The translations under genes were made by a program, and so were the position numbers. Source: Polynucleobacter sp. UK-Gri1-W3 (GTDB lineage: Bacteria; Pseudomonadota; Gammaproteobacteria; Burkholderiales; Burkholderiaceae). Taken from it: a DNA stretch of 64,000 nucleotides. The notes under the pieces are model-generated. The model did not search any database. It had not been told where the DNA came from and worked only from the letters and a program-made list of their open reading frames with translations. The stretch covers positions 61,625 through 125,624 of the forward strand of contig NZ_JACVQA010000001.1 in assembly GCF_018881595.1 (NCBI RefSeq), written 5' to 3'. Positions 62,446 to 64,000 of the stretch are shown here, piece after piece. Every line of letters starts with the position of its first letter. Within the stretch, counting starts at the first letter, position 1.

Positions 62446-62492
62446 GATGGTCCTAAAAAAATTATTTCAATGAGTTCAATTAGGGAATTACT

Positions 62493-62906
62493 TTAACTGG
62501 AATGGGATTTGCTTGCTTTATCTACAGTAGGTAATTGCGCTTTCTTCCATGCGCTAAAGCCACCCTCTAAATGACAGATATTGGGCACGCCCATTCTTTG
62601 TAGAGTTTGCGTGGCCAATGCCGAACGCCATGCAGAGGCGCAATACAACACTAATCTTTTCCCCTCGCCAAAGATGGGCTTGTAGTAGGGGCTATCTGGA
62701 TCAACCCAAAACTCCAGCATACCCCTGGGAGCATGCAGAGCATTTGGAATCATGCCCTCTCGCTCTAATTCGCGAATATCACGAATGTCCACAAATACTA
62801 CACGGGGGTCAGCTAATAATTCCTGCGCCTTTTCCATGGGCAGAGTCTCAATTTCAGACATTGCCTCCTGAATGAGCTCCTGATATCCAACCTTTAATTT
62901 CATCAA
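62493..62906 (-). CDS. Rhodanese-like protein
   Basis: This 137-aa single rhodanese domain has VFVDIRDIRE near 33 and the active-site Cys in LVLYCASAWRSALA near 88. It transfers sulfur. It is probably cotranscribed with OsmC. Confidence 0.88.
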   Translation of the reverse strand: MMKLKVGYQELIQEAMSEIETLPMEKAQELLADPRVVFVDIRDIRELEREGMIPNALHAPRGMLEFWVDPDSPYYKPIFGEGKRLVLYCASAWRSALATQTLQRMGVPNICHLEGGFSAWKKAQLPTVDKASKSHSS

Positions 62907-62961
62907 TATCTCCTAAATTAACAATGCCTAAGTTTTGTCAAGCACCTGCTACCATTCTGTT

Positions 62962-64000
62962 ATGAACTTTACCCCCACAGAACTTGGCGCAAGCGTTATT
63001 TTTGCAGTTGCCGTTTTGCACACCTTTTGCACTGGCTATTTTGAATCTATCGCTAAAAAATCCCCACGGCATGCTGGCCTATGGCACCTCCTTGGCGAAG
63101 TGGAGATTGTTTTTGGTTTTTGGGCGGCCGTCTTGGTTATTTTCATTTCTTTTTACGATGACTTAAGTACTGCCAAAGCTTTTCTCAATAAACGCAATTT
63201 CACGGAACCACTCTTTGTCTTTGCCATCATGATTGTGGCGGGTACAAAACCCATTCTTCATATTTCTACTCAAATTTTGCATGCGCTTGCTAAGTTCTTG
63301 AAATATGTATTTCGCGTTCGTAGCGCTCCTGCCTTGTATTTTTTAATACTCGGGGCAACACCACTCTTAGGCTCCTTAATTACCGAGCCCGCAGCAATGA
63401 CTCTGGCCGCTTTTTTATTGCGTGATCTAGTCTATCGCCATCAATGCTCTAAAGCGCTTCTATTTGGAACTCTTGGCGTGCTATTTGTAAACATTTCCAT
63501 TGGGGGCACGCTCACTAACTTTGCTGCTCCACCGGTTCTCATGGTCGCCTCTACTTGGGGATGGAGTTCGGCATTTATGTTTAGTAACTTTGGCCTAGAG
63601 TCTTGTATTGCCATTTTTATTAATGCTTTCGCAGCGACCCTTATCTTTCATCGACAACTCATCGAACCGAACGAAAATAGAAAAGAGGCGAAGATCCCGT
63701 TAGCAGTGATCTTGATGCATCTACTGTTCTTATTTGGAGTGGTTTTCTTTGCGCATGATCCAGTTATTTTTATGTGGATTCTGCTGTTCTTTATTGGCTT
63801 TACCACTGCCTACCCTAAACATCAAAGCCCTCTGATTCTGAAAGAGGCACTCTTGGTGGGATTCTTCTTGGGTGGCTTAGTTGTATTGGGCGCACTACAG
63901 GGTTGGTGGTTACAACCGATTCTCGAAATGATGAGTCCTACTGCAGTCTTTTATGGCAGCCTTGTGTTAACCGCGTTTACAGATAATGCCGCCCTCACCT
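62962..64000 (+). CDS. Putative Na+/H+ antiporter, runs off the window
   Basis: An open frame begins at ATG 62962 and has no stop before the end of the window (346 residues). It has many hydrophobic helices (EVEIVFGFWAAVLVIFISF, PALYFLILGATPLLGS) and LITEPAAMTLAAFLLRD plus FTDNAAL motifs that fit the putative sodium/proton antiporter group (Na_H_antiport_3-like). The gene is incomplete here. Confidence 0.75.
   Translation, partial: MNFTPTELGASVIFAVAVLHTFCTGYFESIAKKSPRHAGLWHLLGEVEIVFGFWAAVLVIFISFYDDLSTAKAFLNKRNFTEPLFVFAIMIVAGTKPILHISTQILHALAKFLKYVFRVRSAPALYFLILGATPLLGSLITEPAAMTLAAFLLRDLVYRHQCSKALLFGTLGVLFVNISIGGTLTNFAAPPVLMVASTWGWSSAFMFSNFGLESCIAIFINAFAATLIFHRQLIEPNENRKEAKIPLAVILMHLLFLFGVVFFAHDPVIFMWILLFFIGFTTAYPKHQSPLILKEALLVGFFLGGLVVLGALQGWWLQPILEMMSPTAVFYGSLVLTAFTDNAALT

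Overview
The window looks like a chromosomal segment of a betaproteobacterium of the Burkholderiaceae, most probably a Polynucleobacter-like freshwater bacterium. This is inferred from compact gene spacing, modest GC content, the pgk-pyk-fba-purC-purE-purK-tsaC run, the recA-recX / sucCD / terC / pilin / moaC neighbourhood and an E. coli-type LexA box upstream of recA. No database search was possible, so the genus is an inference.

Layout. 0.4-10.1 kb is accessory: a YadA-type trimeric adhesin with a 201-bp tandem duplication, a short tyrosine recombinase, a run of exported, lipoprotein and membrane proteins of unknown function, a GH5 lipoprotein glycosidase and a TetR regulator. 10.4-16.4 kb is a Tn7-like transposition module (TnsA nuclease, TnsB DDE transposase, TnsC ATPase and two TniQ proteins) with no CRISPR or Cas genes. 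A candidate transposon end, a paired operator and a possible small RNA lie upstream of tnsA. 16.4-20.6 kb is a BvgAS-like phosphorelay operon led by a degenerate EAL protein whose ribosome-binding site can be sequestered in the mRNA leader.

20.6-41.4 kb is core chromosome: PBP4 (dacB); a minus-strand block for tRNA modification, purine synthesis and glycolysis/Calvin-type sugar metabolism; ilvE, a CHCC zinc protein, waaF, an M48 protease, moaC, a type IV pilin, a TerC protein, sucDC, recX and recA.

41.4-55.2 kb holds two elements that flank one tRNA-Met(CAT) gene. Island A (41431-48918) is a satellite-like element with a P4-type integrase, AlpA regulator, DUF3987 primase-like protein, a symmetrical 9-bp repeat array and a block of exported proteins. 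It is bounded by 14-bp repeats of the tRNA 3' end. Island B (about 49003-55102) is bounded by 60-bp repeats (59/60 identical) of the tRNA 5' half and promoter. It carries a GDSL autotransporter esterase between two copies of a dyad repeat, an IS3-family element that sits on a deletion scar between a truncated recombinase and a truncated SIR2-like gene, and an integrase interrupted by one in-frame TAG.

55.2-64.0 kb returns to chromosome: small exported proteins, a MOSC protein, an MHS-family transporter, a TRIC-type channel, a maleylacetoacetate isomerase remnant, an AEC transporter, a gamma-carbonic anhydrase, a Rap1a/Tai protein, a glycine-zipper lipoprotein, OsmC, rhodanese and the start of a putative Na+/H+ antiporter that runs off the end.
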